This document shows, one piece after another, positions 26,055-36,405 of a stretch of DNA of 64,000 nt. Numbering within the stretch: position 1 is the stretch's first letter; each line of letters opens with the position of its first letter. Under the pieces are notes generated by a model. It ran no database searches and was not told where the DNA came from. It worked only from the letters and a program-made list of their open reading frames with translations. The stretch covers positions 310,001-374,000 of the forward strand of contig NZ_OY762974.1 in the NCBI RefSeq assembly GCF_963667135.1, written 5' to 3'. The translations under genes and the position numbers were made by a program. Source of the stretch: an uncultured Macellibacteroides sp. (GTDB taxonomy: Bacteria > Bacteroidota > Bacteroidia > Bacteroidales > Tannerellaceae).

Positions 26055-27137
26055 ATGTTTCGTTTTAAAAAAATAGCTGTAAAAATTGGCAGTAATGTAC
26101 TGACCCGCAAGGATGGAACACTGGATATTACCAGGATGTCCGCCCTTGTGGACCAGGTTGCCGATTTGCACAAGCAAGGTGTCGAGGTAGTCCTAATCTC
26201 TTCCGGAGCTGTTGCTTCCGGACGTAGTGAGATTAAAGCGAATAAGAAACTGGATCCGGTTTCTGCTCGTCAGCTTTACTCTGCTGTAGGTCAGGCTAAG
26301 CTTATAAACCGGTATTACGAGTTGTTTCGCGAACACCGGATTGCCTGTGGACAGGTACTTACTACAAAAGAAAATTTTGGGAGCCGCACGCATTACCTGA
26401 ATCAAAAACATTGTATGGAGGTGATGCTGGAAAACAAAGTGATTCCTATCGTAAACGAAAATGATACAATTTCGGTTACGGAACTTATGTTCACTGATAA
26501 TGATGAGCTCTCCGGGCTTATAGCCACCATGATGGGAATGGATGCCTTGATTATCCTGAGCAATATCGATGGAATCTACAACGGTAATCCGTCAGAACCG
26601 GGTACATTTGTTATCCGGAATATTGAAGCGGGAAAACAAGACTTGTCCGAATACATACAAGCAACTAAGTCGCAGTTTGGTCGTGGCGGAATGCTTACCA
26701 AAAGTGTGATTGCTCAAAAAGTAGCTGATGAGGGGATTACCGTTTTAATTGCAAACGGGAAGCGCGACAATATATTACCTGAATTACTGGCAAAGGACAG
26801 TAAGACGGTTAGTACATGTTTTGTTGCCTCTGCAAAACCTGTTAGCAGCGTAAAGAAATGGATCGCTCACTCAGAAGGTTTTGCTAAAGGAGAAGTTCAT
26901 GTTAACAAAGGCGCAGAAGAAGCTTTGCTCTTGCCGAAGGCCTCGAGCGTTCTGTTGGTTGGTGTAACAAAAATTGTGGGCGACTTTGAAAAGGACGATA
27001 TTGTAAAAATTATGAATGAAGATGGTGTACAGATCGGCGTAGGTTGCGCAGGATATAATAGCCGCGAAGCGACTAAGCTAATTGGCAAACGCGACCAAAA
27101 ACCGTTGATACATTACGACTATCTTTACTTAGACTAA
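26055..27137 (+). CDS. proB: Glutamate 5-kinase
   Basis: A 360-residue enzyme that phosphorylates glutamate for proline synthesis. The amino-acid kinase domain (residues 1-260) shows KIAVKIGSNVLTRKDG, VVLISSGAVASGR and NENDTISVTELMFTDNDELSGLIA; the C-terminal PUA domain begins near 280 (KGEVHVNKGAEEALL). I use the ATG at 26055 rather than an in-frame TTG three codons earlier. It lies 6 bases before proA, the next step. In this organism the chromosome therefore carries both proline synthesis here and proline breakdown at the left edge of the window. Confidence 0.96.
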   Translation: MFRFKKIAVKIGSNVLTRKDGTLDITRMSALVDQVADLHKQGVEVVLISSGAVASGRSEIKANKKLDPVSARQLYSAVGQAKLINRYYELFREHRIACGQVLTTKENFGSRTHYLNQKHCMEVMLENKVIPIVNENDTISVTELMFTDNDELSGLIATMMGMDALIILSNIDGIYNGNPSEPGTFVIRNIEAGKQDLSEYIQATKSQFGRGGMLTKSVIAQKVADEGITVLIANGKRDNILPELLAKDSKTVSTCFVASAKPVSSVKKWIAHSEGFAKGEVHVNKGAEEALLLPKASSVLLVGVTKIVGDFEKDDIVKIMNEDGVQIGVGCAGYNSREATKLIGKRDQKPLIHYDYLYLD

Positions 27138-27143
27138 TAGCTT

Positions 27144-28391
27144 ATGGATTTAAGTGCTACTTTCAAACAGATACAGAAAGCTTCCGCTTCGCTTGTTAAG
27201 CTAAGCGATGCAACTATTAACCGGATATTGGTTGATACAGCCGATGCTGCGTTGACAAATATACCGATGTTGTTGCAGGCAAATGCTCGCGACCTGGCGT
27301 TGATGGATCCAGCAGATCCTAAGTACGACAGGCTGAAACTTACCGAAGAGCGTTTACAGGGTATTGCTCTTGATATGAAGAATGTGGCCTTTCTCCCCTC
27401 TCCTCTTGGAAAAGAGCTTGATGCATGGGTACGTCCGAATGGGATGAAAATAAAAAAAATAGCTGTTCCTTTCGGTGTTATCGGTATAATTTACGAAGCG
27501 CGCCCAAATGTTACATTTGATGTATTTTCTCTTTGTCTGAAGTCTGGTAACGCATGCATACTGAAAGGAGGTTCGGATGCCGATCATTCCAATCGGGCAC
27601 TCGTGGAGATAATTCACAGCGTGTTGAATAAATATAGTATTGATCCGGCTGTTTGTACGCTGCTTCCTGCCGACCGTGATGCTACTGCTCAATTGCTAAA
27701 TGCGGTAGGTTATGTTGATTTAATTATTCCCCGGGGTAGTAGTTCGTTGATTAATTTTGTTCGTGCTAATGCGCGTGTACCGGTTATAGAAACCGGGGCT
27801 GGTATTTGTCATACCTATTTCGATTTATCCGGAGATAAAACCAAAGGAAAGGATATCATTACCAATGCGAAAACCCGCCGGGTAAGTGTATGTAATGCGC
27901 TGGATTGTCTTGTTATTCATCAGGACCGTCTCGGAGATTTACCTTATCTTTGTTCCGATCTGTCGAAAAGTAATGTCGTAATCTATGCTGATAAGGCTTC
28001 CTGGGATGTGTTAAACGGCAATTATCCGCCTGCCTTGTTGCAACAAGCCACGCCAGAGAGTTTTGGAACGGAGTTTCTTGATTATAAAATGAGTGTACGG
28101 ACTGTTGCTTCTTTTGATGAAGCATTGGAGCATATAGCCCGGTATAGTAGTAAACACAGCGAATGTATTATTTCGGAAGACAATGATACTATAGTTTCAT
28201 TTCAACAGTTAGTGGATGCTGCCTGTGTGTATGCAAACGTTTCTACAGCCTTTACTGACGGGGCTCAATTTGGGTTTGGGGCAGAAATAGGGATTAGTAC
28301 GCAAAAGATGCATGCACGTGGTCCGATGGCATTGAATGAAATTACAACATACAAGTATATTATTGAAGGAAACGGTCAGGTTCGGTCGTAG
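27144..28391 (+). CDS. proA: Glutamate-5-semialdehyde dehydrogenase (gamma-glutamyl phosphate reductase)
   Basis: A 415-residue NADPH-dependent aldehyde-dehydrogenase-fold enzyme that reduces gamma-glutamyl phosphate to the semialdehyde. Seen: [34 protein letters not shown], the catalytic cysteine region [16 protein letters not shown], and the C-terminal [20 protein letters not shown] signature. It is tightly coupled to proB (6 bases) and 27 bases from the carbamoyltransferase gene. Confidence 0.96.
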   Translation: MDLSATFKQIQKASASLVKLSDATINRILVDTADAALTNIPMLLQANARDLALMDPADPKYDRLKLTEERLQGIALDMKNVAFLPSPLGKELDAWVRPNGMKIKKIAVPFGVIGIIYEARPNVTFDVFSLCLKSGNACILKGGSDADHSNRALVEIIHSVLNKYSIDPAVCTLLPADRDATAQLLNAVGYVDLIIPRGSSSLINFVRANARVPVIETGAGICHTYFDLSGDKTKGKDIITNAKTRRVSVCNALDCLVIHQDRLGDLPYLCSDLSKSNVVIYADKASWDVLNGNYPPALLQQATPESFGTEFLDYKMSVRTVASFDEALEHIARYSSKHSECIISEDNDTIVSFQQLVDAACVYANVSTAFTDGAQFGFGAEIGISTQKMHARGPMALNEITTYKYIIEGNGQVRS

Positions 28392-28418
28392 TATAAAATA
28401 AATCAAATAGGAAACAAT

Positions 28419-29372
28419 ATGAAGAATTTCACTTGTGTGCAAGATCTGGGTGATCTGAAAGTAGCGCTAAATGAAGCGTTCGAAATAAAAAGAGACCGTT
28501 ATCAGTTCTGCGAACTGGGCAAAAATAAAACGTTACTGATGATTTTCTTTAACTCCAGTCTTCGCACCCGCTTAAGTACCCAAAAGGCGGCCATGAATCT
28601 TGGTATGAATACCATGGTGCTGGATGTTAATCAAGGAGCCTGGAAGCTGGAGACAGAACGGGGGGTAATTATGGATGGAGACAAGCCTGAACATTTACTC
28701 GAAGCTGTTCCGGTAATGGGCTGTTATTGCGATATTATCGGTGTACGCTCTTTTGCCCGTTTTGAAAACAAAGAGGAGGATTACAACGAGTTAATTATAA
28801 ATCAGTTTGTAAAATATTCTGGTCGACCTGTATTTAGCATGGAAGCATCTACCCGCCATCCACTTCAAAGTTTTGCGGATTTGATTACCATCGAAGAATA
28901 TAAGAAAACGGCCCGTCCTAAAGTAGTTCTTTCGTGGGCACCTCATCCAAAGGCTTTGCCTCAGGCTGTTCCTAACAGTTTTGCAGAGTGGATGAATGCC
29001 ACAGATTACGACTTTGTTATCACCCATCCGAAAGGGTATGAATTGGCTCCTCAATTTGTAGGAAATGCCAAAGTAGAATATGATCAGGAAAAGGCTTTTG
29101 CCGGTGCCGATTTTATTTATGCAAAGAATTGGTCTGCTTATGCTGATCCAAATTATGGACAGGTTCTATCATTGGATAGGGCGTGGACAGTAGACACAGA
29201 AAAGATGGCGCTGACTAACAATGCTTATTTTATGCATTGCCTTCCTGTTCGCAGGAATATGATTGTGACTGATGATGTTATAGAGAGTCCGCAGTCTATT
29301 GTTATTCCAGAAGCTGCGAACCGTGAAATTTCTGCACAAACAGTCCTAAAAAGGATGCTCGAAAGTTTGTAA
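28419..29372 (+). CDS. argF': N-succinylornithine carbamoyltransferase
   Basis: A 317-residue transcarbamylase of the variant arginine pathway. The carbamoyl-phosphate motif is FFNSSLRTRLSTQ (residues 43-55), and HCLPVRRNMIVTDDVI is the C-terminal substrate loop. Residue 90 is proline (GDKPEHLLEA). In the characterised Bacteroides fragilis enzyme a proline at this position selects N-succinyl-L-ornithine, whereas acetylornithine enzymes have Glu there, so succinylated intermediates are predicted. The protein is close to full identity in motif regions with that enzyme as I remember it. It is the last gene of the XRE/ligase/proB/proA run and is followed by a hairpin terminator. No other arg genes are in the window. 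Confidence 0.92.
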   Translation: MKNFTCVQDLGDLKVALNEAFEIKRDRYQFCELGKNKTLLMIFFNSSLRTRLSTQKAAMNLGMNTMVLDVNQGAWKLETERGVIMDGDKPEHLLEAVPVMGCYCDIIGVRSFARFENKEEDYNELIINQFVKYSGRPVFSMEASTRHPLQSFADLITIEEYKKTARPKVVLSWAPHPKALPQAVPNSFAEWMNATDYDFVITHPKGYELAPQFVGNAKVEYDQEKAFAGADFIYAKNWSAYADPNYGQVLSLDRAWTVDTEKMALTNNAYFMHCLPVRRNMIVTDDVIESPQSIVIPEAANREISAQTVLKRMLESL

Positions 29373-29406
29373 AAATTGAATCATTATCAAAGCATACTAT
29401 GAATAA

Positions 29407-29446
29407 AAGAGGATGAACCAGTTGTTTGATTCATCCTCTTCTTATT
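29407..29446 (+). terminator. Terminator after the proBA-argF' run
   Basis: An 11-base-pair stem (29407-29417 with 29430-29440), 12-base loop, followed by CTTATT. It is 34 bases beyond the carbamoyltransferase stop. The T-run is modest. Confidence 0.7.
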
Positions 29447-29505
29447 ATGTACCTATATAAACTACAATTTATCTAACCTACAGGTGCTTATTTGTAATTT
29501 TAGCG

Positions 29506-29817
29506 TCAGGCTTCCCCTTTAATCCCTCCAATTGGCGGTATAAATCCTTGGGGATGTTCTGTTTGTACAGTTCCAAACTGTTCTTCGAAACGAGTTAAAT
29601 TATCCTGCAGCGCATACAACAGCCTTTTGGCATTTTCGGGAGTAAGTATAATTCTACTTTGCACTTTAGCTTTTGGAACTCCGGGCACCAATCTAATAAA
29701 ATCAAGGATAAATTCTGACGAGGAATGTGCGATAATAGCCAAATTAGCATAGGTTCCCTGTGCAGTTTCTTCCGATAATTCAATCTGAATTTCTGTATTA
29801 CCTTTCTTGTTTTCCAT
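29506..29817 (-). CDS. DUF3467 family protein
   Basis: A 103-residue cytoplasmic protein of the DUF3467 family. Typical features: an N-terminal QIELSEETAQGTYANLAIIAHSSSEFILDFIRLVPG stretch and KVQSRIILTPENAKRLLYALQDNLTRFEEQFG, with a Pro/Gly-rich tail. Family members are small, widely conserved in Bacteroidetes and without an established function. It has its own well-formed promoter and is monocistronic. Confidence 0.85.
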   Translation of the reverse strand: MENKKGNTEIQIELSEETAQGTYANLAIIAHSSSEFILDFIRLVPGVPKAKVQSRIILTPENAKRLLYALQDNLTRFEEQFGTVQTEHPQGFIPPIGGIKGEA

Positions 29818-29847
29818 ACTTTATTTTTGATTAACTGTATTTGTTTG

Positions 29848-29880
29848 CAAAGATAAGAAAATAGAATTCTTATAATGCAA
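29848..29880 (-). promoter_or_regulatory. Bacteroides-type promoter for the DUF3467 gene
   Basis: On the minus strand TATCTTTG (plus 29848-29855) matches the -7 box and TTG (plus 29878-29880) the -33 box, with 22 bases between. It lies 31 bases before the start codon. Confidence 0.75.
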
Positions 29881-29907
29881 AAACGACCACCTTCACAGGC
29901 AGTCGTT
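29877..29907 (-). terminator. Probable terminator downstream of the AraC-type gene
   Basis: On the minus strand AACGAC...GTCGTT (plus 29902-29907 and 29882-29887) extends with G-T pairs to about ten pairs and is followed by TTTTTGC. It is about 240 bases beyond the regulator stop and abuts the next promoter. Confidence 0.55.
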
Positions 29908-30143
29908 CTTTCGTTGTGTTTTAAATTCTCAATTCTTTAGACCAATGTAAAAAATCTTTGTGTGTGTTTATGTCGAACTAGTTTTGGCATCCAAGTTAAG
30001 GCCTTTATACCATAAAGACTAATTCTTTTATTTTGCAAATTTATACTGATTTTAAATACTAAACAAATACTTTTTAATCAAAATTCAATACTTTTCCGAC
30101 TTTTAGTAATTTATTTTATTTTCTAAATCAAATAGATTACTAA

Positions 30144-31034
30144 TCACACCTTAAATCTACTCCTTTCATATTTTTCCCTATATTCTGTGGGAGTACATTC
30201 TTTTCTTTTTTTAAAAATACGATTAAAATTTGATATGTTATTAAATCCACAGCTATAACATATCTCTGTTATAGTGTCATGCGTGTCTATCAGCTTGCAA
30301 ACAGCCTGAGAGATACGTATATCATTCAAATTATCAATAAATGTCTTTCCTGTGCGCTTTTTTAAAAACCGGGTTAGAGATGCCTCACTCATACCACTTT
30401 TCTCAGCAACTTCTGCCAACATGAGTTGTTGTTTATAGTTAGCATGCATAAACAATAAAATTCGTTCAAGTCTTTCGTTTTCACTCGAATAATATCCATC
30501 CACAATATTATTGACGGAACTCAATTTGCGCATTTTAGAATCCAGCGAGAGTATTTTAAGTATTTCTACCATGTGCAAGAAATTGTGAAAAGAGTCCGTG
30601 TTGTTTTCAGATAAAGTTTTTAAATGTGGAACTATTTTCACAATCATATCAGTTGAAAATACGATTCCCTGAGTCGCATCTTCAAACATTTTGCGGATAG
30701 TTTTAAAGTGCCGTGTATTTAGCATACTATCAAATATGCCTGAATGAAACTGAATCGTAATTTCGCTGACTGATTCACTCAAACAGTTATGATTTGCATA
30801 CGCATGCTTTGTACCTCCGGCAACCAGAACGAGGTCCTGGTTTTCAATCTCTTCAACAGAATCGCCTACAATTCGTAATGCACCAACGGCTCCTTCCAGA
30901 TAGTTTAGTTCAAACTCCGGATGCACATGAAGTGGAAAATCAAACCCTCTCTTTTGGGGACGACTAATAATCATGAAACAATCGTCATCTCCTAACGGCG
31001 TTACTTCTCTTAAATAATCTTCGGATGGAGACAT
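30144..31034 (-). CDS. AraC-family transcriptional regulator
   Basis: A 296-residue regulator with an N-terminal cupin-type sensor (about 20-110, with HVHPEFELNYLEG and LVAGGTKHAYAN) and a C-terminal double helix-turn-helix AraC domain (about 195-290, including LAEVAEKSGMSEASLTRFLKKRTG and ITEICYSCGFNNISNFNRIFKKRKECTPTEYR). The proline and arginine of the family C-terminal signature are present. It starts six bases after the stop of the secreted phosphatase/nuclease gene, so it is co-transcribed with it and may regulate it or a sugar-related target elsewhere. The ligand is unknown. Confidence 0.9.
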   Translation of the reverse strand: MSPSEDYLREVTPLGDDDCFMIISRPQKRGFDFPLHVHPEFELNYLEGAVGALRIVGDSVEEIENQDLVLVAGGTKHAYANHNCLSESVSEITIQFHSGIFDSMLNTRHFKTIRKMFEDATQGIVFSTDMIVKIVPHLKTLSENNTDSFHNFLHMVEILKILSLDSKMRKLSSVNNIVDGYYSSENERLERILLFMHANYKQQLMLAEVAEKSGMSEASLTRFLKKRTGKTFIDNLNDIRISQAVCKLIDTHDTITEICYSCGFNNISNFNRIFKKRKECTPTEYREKYERSRFKV

Positions 31035-31040
31035 AGGTTG

Positions 31041-31904
31041 TTACTGGATTATTACAGAACTTAACACCGGAGCATGATCTGAAGGATATAGTCCATTGAG
31101 TGTTTCTGTAAGTACACCATAACGCACAACCTTGATGTTTCCCTTAATAAAAATATAGTCGATTAGAGATCTTTCTGCCAACGGAATTTTGCCCCAATCA
31201 TGGAATGACCATGCTGGTCCGTAAACTATAGGTGCAACCGTACGGGCGTCTGTAAGAGAATAGCCGTCGGGGGAATTAGTAATAACCTGAATCGGATCAT
31301 CTGATGGCACAGCATTAAAATCTCCAGTCACAATCACCGGATAATTTCTTGAAAGCTCTTTGACTTTATTTACGACCAGCAGGGCTCCTTCATGTCGTGC
31401 AATCTTTCCTATATGGTCAAGATGGGTATTTAACATAAATACTCGTTTTCCTGTTTGCTTATCTTCAAATATACCCCAGGTGGCGACTCTTTCACAAGCT
31501 GCATCCCATCCTTTTTTACCAATCGCATCGCAATTTTCAGACAACCAGAAGTTACCGGAATCGAGAAGTTTAAATCGTAGTTTGTTATAAAAAATGCTTG
31601 CATATTCCCCCTTGGTTTTGCCGTCTTCCCTGCCCACACCAATAAAACCGTAATCAGGCAAACGGTCGCATAAATCGGTAAGCTGCACATTTAATACTTC
31701 CTGCATACCAATAAGATCAGCCTGGTAAAACTTAACAATATTGGCAGCCAGATCTTTTCTGAATTTCCATTGATTATCTCCATCCCCTGGGTTGGCCATA
31801 CGGATGTTATACGTCATCACGTTAATTTGATGTGCAGAAGACTGTGCTTGAACAAATACACAAATTTGTGTCAACAGCAACAAGAGAAAAATTTTTTTCT
31901 TCAT
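31041..31904 (-). CDS. Secreted endonuclease/exonuclease/phosphatase-family protein
   Basis: A 287-residue protein with a Sec signal peptide (residues 1-20, ending VFVQA). The metal-dependent phosphodiesterase/phosphatase fold is shown by MTYNIRMANPGDGDNQW, IGMQEVL (metal-binding Glu), NTHLDHIG, VTGDFNAVPSDDPI and the C-terminal SDHAPV with the catalytic His. Family members cut DNA, dephosphorylate inositol or sphingomyelin-like substrates; the periplasmic location and the absence of DNA-binding loops make a phosphodiester or sugar-phosphate substrate more likely than repair (inference). It has an excellent promoter and leads the AraC regulator. Confidence 0.88.
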   Translation of the reverse strand: MKKKIFLLLLLTQICVFVQAQSSAHQINVMTYNIRMANPGDGDNQWKFRKDLAANIVKFYQADLIGMQEVLNVQLTDLCDRLPDYGFIGVGREDGKTKGEYASIFYNKLRFKLLDSGNFWLSENCDAIGKKGWDAACERVATWGIFEDKQTGKRVFMLNTHLDHIGKIARHEGALLVVNKVKELSRNYPVIVTGDFNAVPSDDPIQVITNSPDGYSLTDARTVAPIVYGPAWSFHDWGKIPLAERSLIDYIFIKGNIKVVRYGVLTETLNGLYPSDHAPVLSSVIIQ

Positions 31905-31946
31905 ATTATGAGTTATAAGTATTTTAAATCTATAGATTGAGCTTCA

Positions 31947-31977
31947 CAAATGTAATAGTATTGATTAAACTATGCAA
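31947..31977 (-). promoter_or_regulatory. Bacteroides-type promoter for the secreted phosphatase and AraC genes
   Basis: On the minus strand TTG (plus 31975-31977), 20 bases, then TACATTTG (plus 31947-31954): a consensus match in both boxes and spacing. The start codon is 42 bases downstream. Confidence 0.8.
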
Positions 31978-31991
31978 GTTGGATTAAATAA

Positions 31992-32023
31992 AAAAGGGAT
32001 CCCGGTTAACCGGAATCCCTTTT
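31992..32023 (-). terminator. Terminator of the rpoBC operon
   Basis: A 16-base-pair stem with one mismatch (31992-32007 with 32008-32023; the centre is GGTTAACC so a TTAA loop forms), followed on the minus strand by TTTTTTATTT. It lies 22 bases beyond the rpoC stop. Confidence 0.88.
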
Positions 32024-32045
32024 AATATATTAAATAAAGCTTTTA

Positions 32046-35000
32046 TTATTCGTTGTCCATAGTTTTGAAATCAACAACATTCTTTCTGGTAGCAAAAATA
32101 CGTTCAAATTCGTCTTTTGCACCAACAACAAGCTTGTCGAAATCTCGCTGACCTGTTCCGGCAGGAATCAAGTGTCCACAAATAACATTTTCTTTCAAAC
32201 CTTCCAAACGGTCAACCTTACCATTAATAGCTGCTTCGTTAAGCACCTTCGTTGTTTCCTGGAAGGAAGCTGCCGACATAAAGCTAGTAGTTTGTAAAGC
32301 TGCACGAGTAATACCTTGTAAGATCTGGTTAGTTGTAGCAGGAACAGCGTCACGTACTTCAACCAACTTAAGGTCTCTACGTTTCAGCATACTGTTTTCA
32401 TCCCTTAACTTACGTGCAGTAACAATCTGTCCTGCAACCATGGTTTGAGAATCACCTTGATCCATTACTACTTTCTTACCCCAGATACGGTCGTTTTCAT
32501 CCATAACATCCAGTTTGTCTACAACCTGTTGTTCAAGGAAGCGGGTATCTCCCGGATCAACGATTTCTACTTTGCGCATCATCTGACGAACGATAACTTC
32601 AAAGTGCTTGTCATTAATCTTTACACCCTGCAAACGGTATACATCCTGTACTTCGTTCACGATATATTCCTGAACAGCCGTAGGACCTTTAATTGCTAAG
32701 ATATCAGAAGGAGTTGTTGCTCCATCAGACAAAGGCATACCTGCACGAATGTAGTCATTTTCCTGTACCAACAACTGTTTAGAAAGAGGCACCATGTACT
32801 TCTTTACTTCTCCAAGTTTAGATGTTACTGTAATTTCTCGGTTACCACGCTTAATTTTACCAAAACCAACTTCTCCATCAATTTCAGAAACAACTGCAGG
32901 GTTTGACGGGTTACGGGCTTCAAACATTTCAGTAACACGAGGCAAACCACCGGTGATATCACCAGCTTTACCAACTGCACGTGGAATCTTAACCAATACT
33001 TCACCAGTTTTAACCTTATCGCCGTTTTCTTTAATTACGTGAGCTCCTAATGGCAAACTATAGTTTTTCAAATAATTACCATTTTCGTCGATAATGTGAG
33101 CTGAAGGAGCCTTAGTCTTATCTTTTGATTCAACGATAATCTTTTCTTTCAAACCTGTTGTTTCGTCACTTTCAACTTTGTAGGTAACATTTTCGATTAC
33201 ACTTTCAAATTCGATCTGACCAGCAACTTCGGAAACGATAACAGCATTGAAGGGGTCCCACTCGATTATTACGTCGCCTTTCTTTACTAAATCGCCACTA
33301 TTGAAGTATAGCTTGGAACCATAAGGTATATTATGTGTTAATAATACGATCTTAGTATTTGGATCCACTATACGCATTTCAGCCAAACGACTTACTACAA
33401 CCTGATACTTAGAACCGCTTGCTTCGTCTACTGCTTCAACAGAACGAAGTTCATCGATTTCAAGAATACCATCAAATTTAGTTGAGATACTATTTTCGGT
33501 TGCAATATTGGAAGCAATACCCCCAACGTGGAACGTACGCAAAGTAAGCTGTGTTCCTGGCTCACCAATTGATTGAGCAGCAATAACACCAACCACTTCA
33601 CCTCTCTGAACCATGCGGCCTGTAGCAAGGTTACGTCCGTAACATTTTGCACAAACTCCCTTCTTTGATTCGCAAGTAAGAACAGAACGTATTTCTACAC
33701 TTTCTATCGGAGATTCCTGAATCTTTTTGGCAGCATCTTCCTTGATTTCTTCGCCAGACTGAACAAGGACTTCGCCTGTAAGCGGGTGTTGAATATCATG
33801 AACAGATACACGACCTAATATTCTTTCATATAAAGAAGCTACTACTTCTTCATTATTTTTCAATTCAGAACAGATAAGTCCACGTAAGGTTCCACAGTCT
33901 TCCTCATTAATGATAACATCATGAGATACGTCAACCAAACGACGTGTCAAATATCCAGCATCAGCTGTTTTCAAAGCCGTATCCGCCAAACCTTTACGAG
34001 CACCGTGAGTAGAGATAAAGTACTCTAACACTGATAAGCCTTCTTTAAAGTTTGAAAGAATTGGGTTTTCAATAATCTGACCGCCTTCTGAACCACTTTT
34101 CTGAGGTTTAGCCATCAAACCACGCATACCGGACAACTGACGAATCTGTTCCTTGGAACCACGGGCCCCAGAGTCCATCATCATGAATACAGAGTTGAAA
34201 CCCTGGTTGTCGTTGGTAAGTTGTTTCATCAATATATTAGACAACTTGCTGTTTACGTGTGTCCAAGTATCAATAATCTGGTTGTAACGTTCATTAAAGG
34301 TAATGAAACCCATGCTATAGTTAGAAAGAATTTGTTCTACTTCAGCATATCCTTCATTGATCAGTTCGTCTTTTTCAGGTGGAATAAGTACGTCTGCCAA
34401 ATTGAATGACAAACCACCCTTGAACGCCATATAATAACCCAAATCCTTAATATCATCAAGGAACTGAGCTGTTCTGGCTACACCACAAACCTTTATCACA
34501 TTCCCGATAATATCACGAAGTGATTTTTTACCTAATACTTCATTAATGAAACCAACTTCTTTAGGAACAAATTCGTTAACCATAACACGTCCTACAGAAG
34601 TCTCACGCAACACTTTTACGATCTTTCCATTTTCATCAACATCATCAACGTAAACCTTTATAGGAGCATGTATGTCTACCTTTTTTTCGTTGTACGCAAT
34701 AGTTGCTTCTTCTTCACCGTAAAAAATCAAACCTGATCCAAGTGATCCCGGACGTAGTTTGGTAATATAATACAAACCAAGAACCATGTCCTGAGAAGGA
34801 ACAGTAATTGGAGCACCATTAGCGGGGTTCAATATATTATGTGAGGCAAGCATTAACATTTGAGCTTCAAGAACAGCCTCATTACCAAGTGGCAAGTGAA
34901 CAGCCATCTGGTCGCCGTCAAAGTCGGCATTGAAAGCCGTACAAGCCAAAGGGTGTAATTGAATAGCTTTACCTTCAATTAATTTTGGTTGGAAAGCCTG

Positions 35001-36332
35001 AATACCTAAACGGTGCAACGTTGGCGCACGGTTTAACAATACAGGATGACCCTTCATTACGTGTTCAAGAATATCCCAAACTACCGGTTCCTTGCGGTCA
35101 ACGATTTTCTTTGCAGATTTAACCGTCTTAACAATTCCACGTTCAATTAATTTGCGGATAACAAAAGGCTTATATAGCTCGGCTGCCATATTTTTAGGCA
35201 AACCGCACTCATGCATCTTTAATTCTGGTCCAACAACAATTACCGAACGGGCAGAATAGTCAACACGTTTACCTAATAGATTCTGACGGAAACGTCCTTG
35301 TTTACCTTTCAAACTATCTGAAAGCGATTTCAAAGGTCTGTTCGCATCAGTCTTAACCGCGCTTGATTTTCTTGAGTTATCAAATAATGAATCGACAGCT
35401 TCTTGTAGCATACGCTTTTCATTACGTAAAATAACTTCAGGAGCTTTTATGTCTATCAAACGTTTTAAACGATTGTTGCGAATAATAACACGACGATATA
35501 AGTCGTTCAAATCCGAAGTTGCAAAACGACCTCCATCTAATGGAACCAAAGGACGTAGTTCGGGTGGAATTACAGGCACTACGCGTACAATCATCCATTC
35601 GGGTTTGTTACGACCCTTTGAAGCACGGAAGGATTCAACAACCTGTAACCGCTTTAATGCTTCATTTTTTCTTTGTTGAGATGTATCAGTACTTGCACGA
35701 TGACGCAAATCATAAGACAATGTATCAAGATCCAAGCGGGCTAACATATCATATACTGCCTCTGCTCCTATCTTTGCAATGAATTTATTAGGATCTGTAT
35801 CTTCCAACATCTGATTTTCTCTTGGAAGAGAATCAAGAATCTGAAGGTATTCTTCTTCAGAAAGCAAATCGTATTCTGCAACAGTATCTACTGCTCCCGG
35901 TTGAATAACCACATACCGTTCGTAATAGATAATGGAATCAAGTTTTTTTGTAGGCAATCCTAACAAATAACCAATTTTGTTAGGTAGTGAGCGGAAATAC
36001 CAAATATGAGCTACAGGCACAACCAGATGGATATGTCCCATACGTTCACGACGAACTTTCTTCTCGGTAACTTCAACCCCACAACGATCGCAGACAATTC
36101 CTTTGTAACGAATACGTTTGTATTTTCCGCAGTGACATTCGTAATCCTTAATAGGACCAAAAATGCGTTCACAAAACAAACCATCTCTTTCTGGTTTGTA
36201 AGTACGGTAATTAATCGTTTCCGGTTTTAACACTTCGCCACTTGAGTTCTCAAGAATCTCTTCGGGAGAGGCTAGACCGATGGTTATTTTTGAAAAGTTA
36301 CTCTTTATCTTGTTTTCTTTTCTAAAGGCCAT
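32046..36332 (-). CDS. rpoC: RNA polymerase beta' subunit
   Basis: A 1428-residue subunit forming the active-site half of RNA polymerase. Seen: the N-terminal zinc site [20 protein letters not shown], the catalytic [12 protein letters not shown] with three Mg-binding aspartates, the bridge-helix/trigger-loop region ([29 protein letters not shown]) and the second zinc site (CGTLRG ... [13 protein letters not shown]). The C-terminal domain carries the beta-sandwich insertions typical of the Bacteroidetes form. It follows rpoB by 73 bases. Confidence 0.98.
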   Translation of the reverse strand: MAFRKENKIKSNFSKITIGLASPEEILENSSGEVLKPETINYRTYKPERDGLFCERIFGPIKDYECHCGKYKRIRYKGIVCDRCGVEVTEKKVRRERMGHIHLVVPVAHIWYFRSLPNKIGYLLGLPTKKLDSIIYYERYVVIQPGAVDTVAEYDLLSEEEYLQILDSLPRENQMLEDTDPNKFIAKIGAEAVYDMLARLDLDTLSYDLRHRASTDTSQQRKNEALKRLQVVESFRASKGRNKPEWMIVRVVPVIPPELRPLVPLDGGRFATSDLNDLYRRVIIRNNRLKRLIDIKAPEVILRNEKRMLQEAVDSLFDNSRKSSAVKTDANRPLKSLSDSLKGKQGRFRQNLLGKRVDYSARSVIVVGPELKMHECGLPKNMAAELYKPFVIRKLIERGIVKTVKSAKKIVDRKEPVVWDILEHVMKGHPVLLNRAPTLHRLGIQAFQPKLIEGKAIQLHPLACTAFNADFDGDQMAVHLPLGNEAVLEAQMLMLASHNILNPANGAPITVPSQDMVLGLYYITKLRPGSLGSGLIFYGEEEATIAYNEKKVDIHAPIKVYVDDVDENGKIVKVLRETSVGRVMVNEFVPKEVGFINEVLGKKSLRDIIGNVIKVCGVARTAQFLDDIKDLGYYMAFKGGLSFNLADVLIPPEKDELINEGYAEVEQILSNYSMGFITFNERYNQIIDTWTHVNSKLSNILMKQLTNDNQGFNSVFMMMDSGARGSKEQIRQLSGMRGLMAKPQKSGSEGGQIIENPILSNFKEGLSVLEYFISTHGARKGLADTALKTADAGYLTRRLVDVSHDVIINEEDCGTLRGLICSELKNNEEVVASLYERILGRVSVHDIQHPLTGEVLVQSGEEIKEDAAKKIQESPIESVEIRSVLTCESKKGVCAKCYGRNLATGRMVQRGEVVGVIAAQSIGEPGTQLTLRTFHVGGIASNIATENSISTKFDGILEIDELRSVEAVDEASGSKYQVVVSRLAEMRIVDPNTKIVLLTHNIPYGSKLYFNSGDLVKKGDVIIEWDPFNAVIVSEVAGQIEFESVIENVTYKVESDETTGLKEKIIVESKDKTKAPSAHIIDENGNYLKNYSLPLGAHVIKENGDKVKTGEVLVKIPRAVGKAGDITGGLPRVTEMFEARNPSNPAVVSEIDGEVGFGKIKRGNREITVTSKLGEVKKYMVPLSKQLLVQENDYIRAGMPLSDGATTPSDILAIKGPTAVQEYIVNEVQDVYRLQGVKINDKHFEVIVRQMMRKVEIVDPGDTRFLEQQVVDKLDVMDENDRIWGKKVVMDQGDSQTMVAGQIVTARKLRDENSMLKRRDLKLVEVRDAVPATTNQILQGITRAALQTTSFMSAASFQETTKVLNEAAINGKVDRLEGLKENVICGHLIPAGTGQRDFDKLVVGAKDEFERIFATRKNVVDFKTMDNE

Positions 36333-36365
36333 ATTGTTTGTTTATAAAGAGTTATCAATCGATAA

Positions 36366-36391
36366 AGTAGATGGACCTTAGCCCATCTACT
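36366..36391 (-). other. Hairpin in the rpoB-rpoC spacer
   Basis: A perfect nine-base-pair inverted repeat (36366-36374 with 36383-36391) lies in the 73-base spacer. No T-run follows on the minus strand, so it is more likely an RNA-processing or stability element than a terminator. Confidence 0.5.
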
Positions 36392-36405
36392 AATATAATT
36401 TTGAA

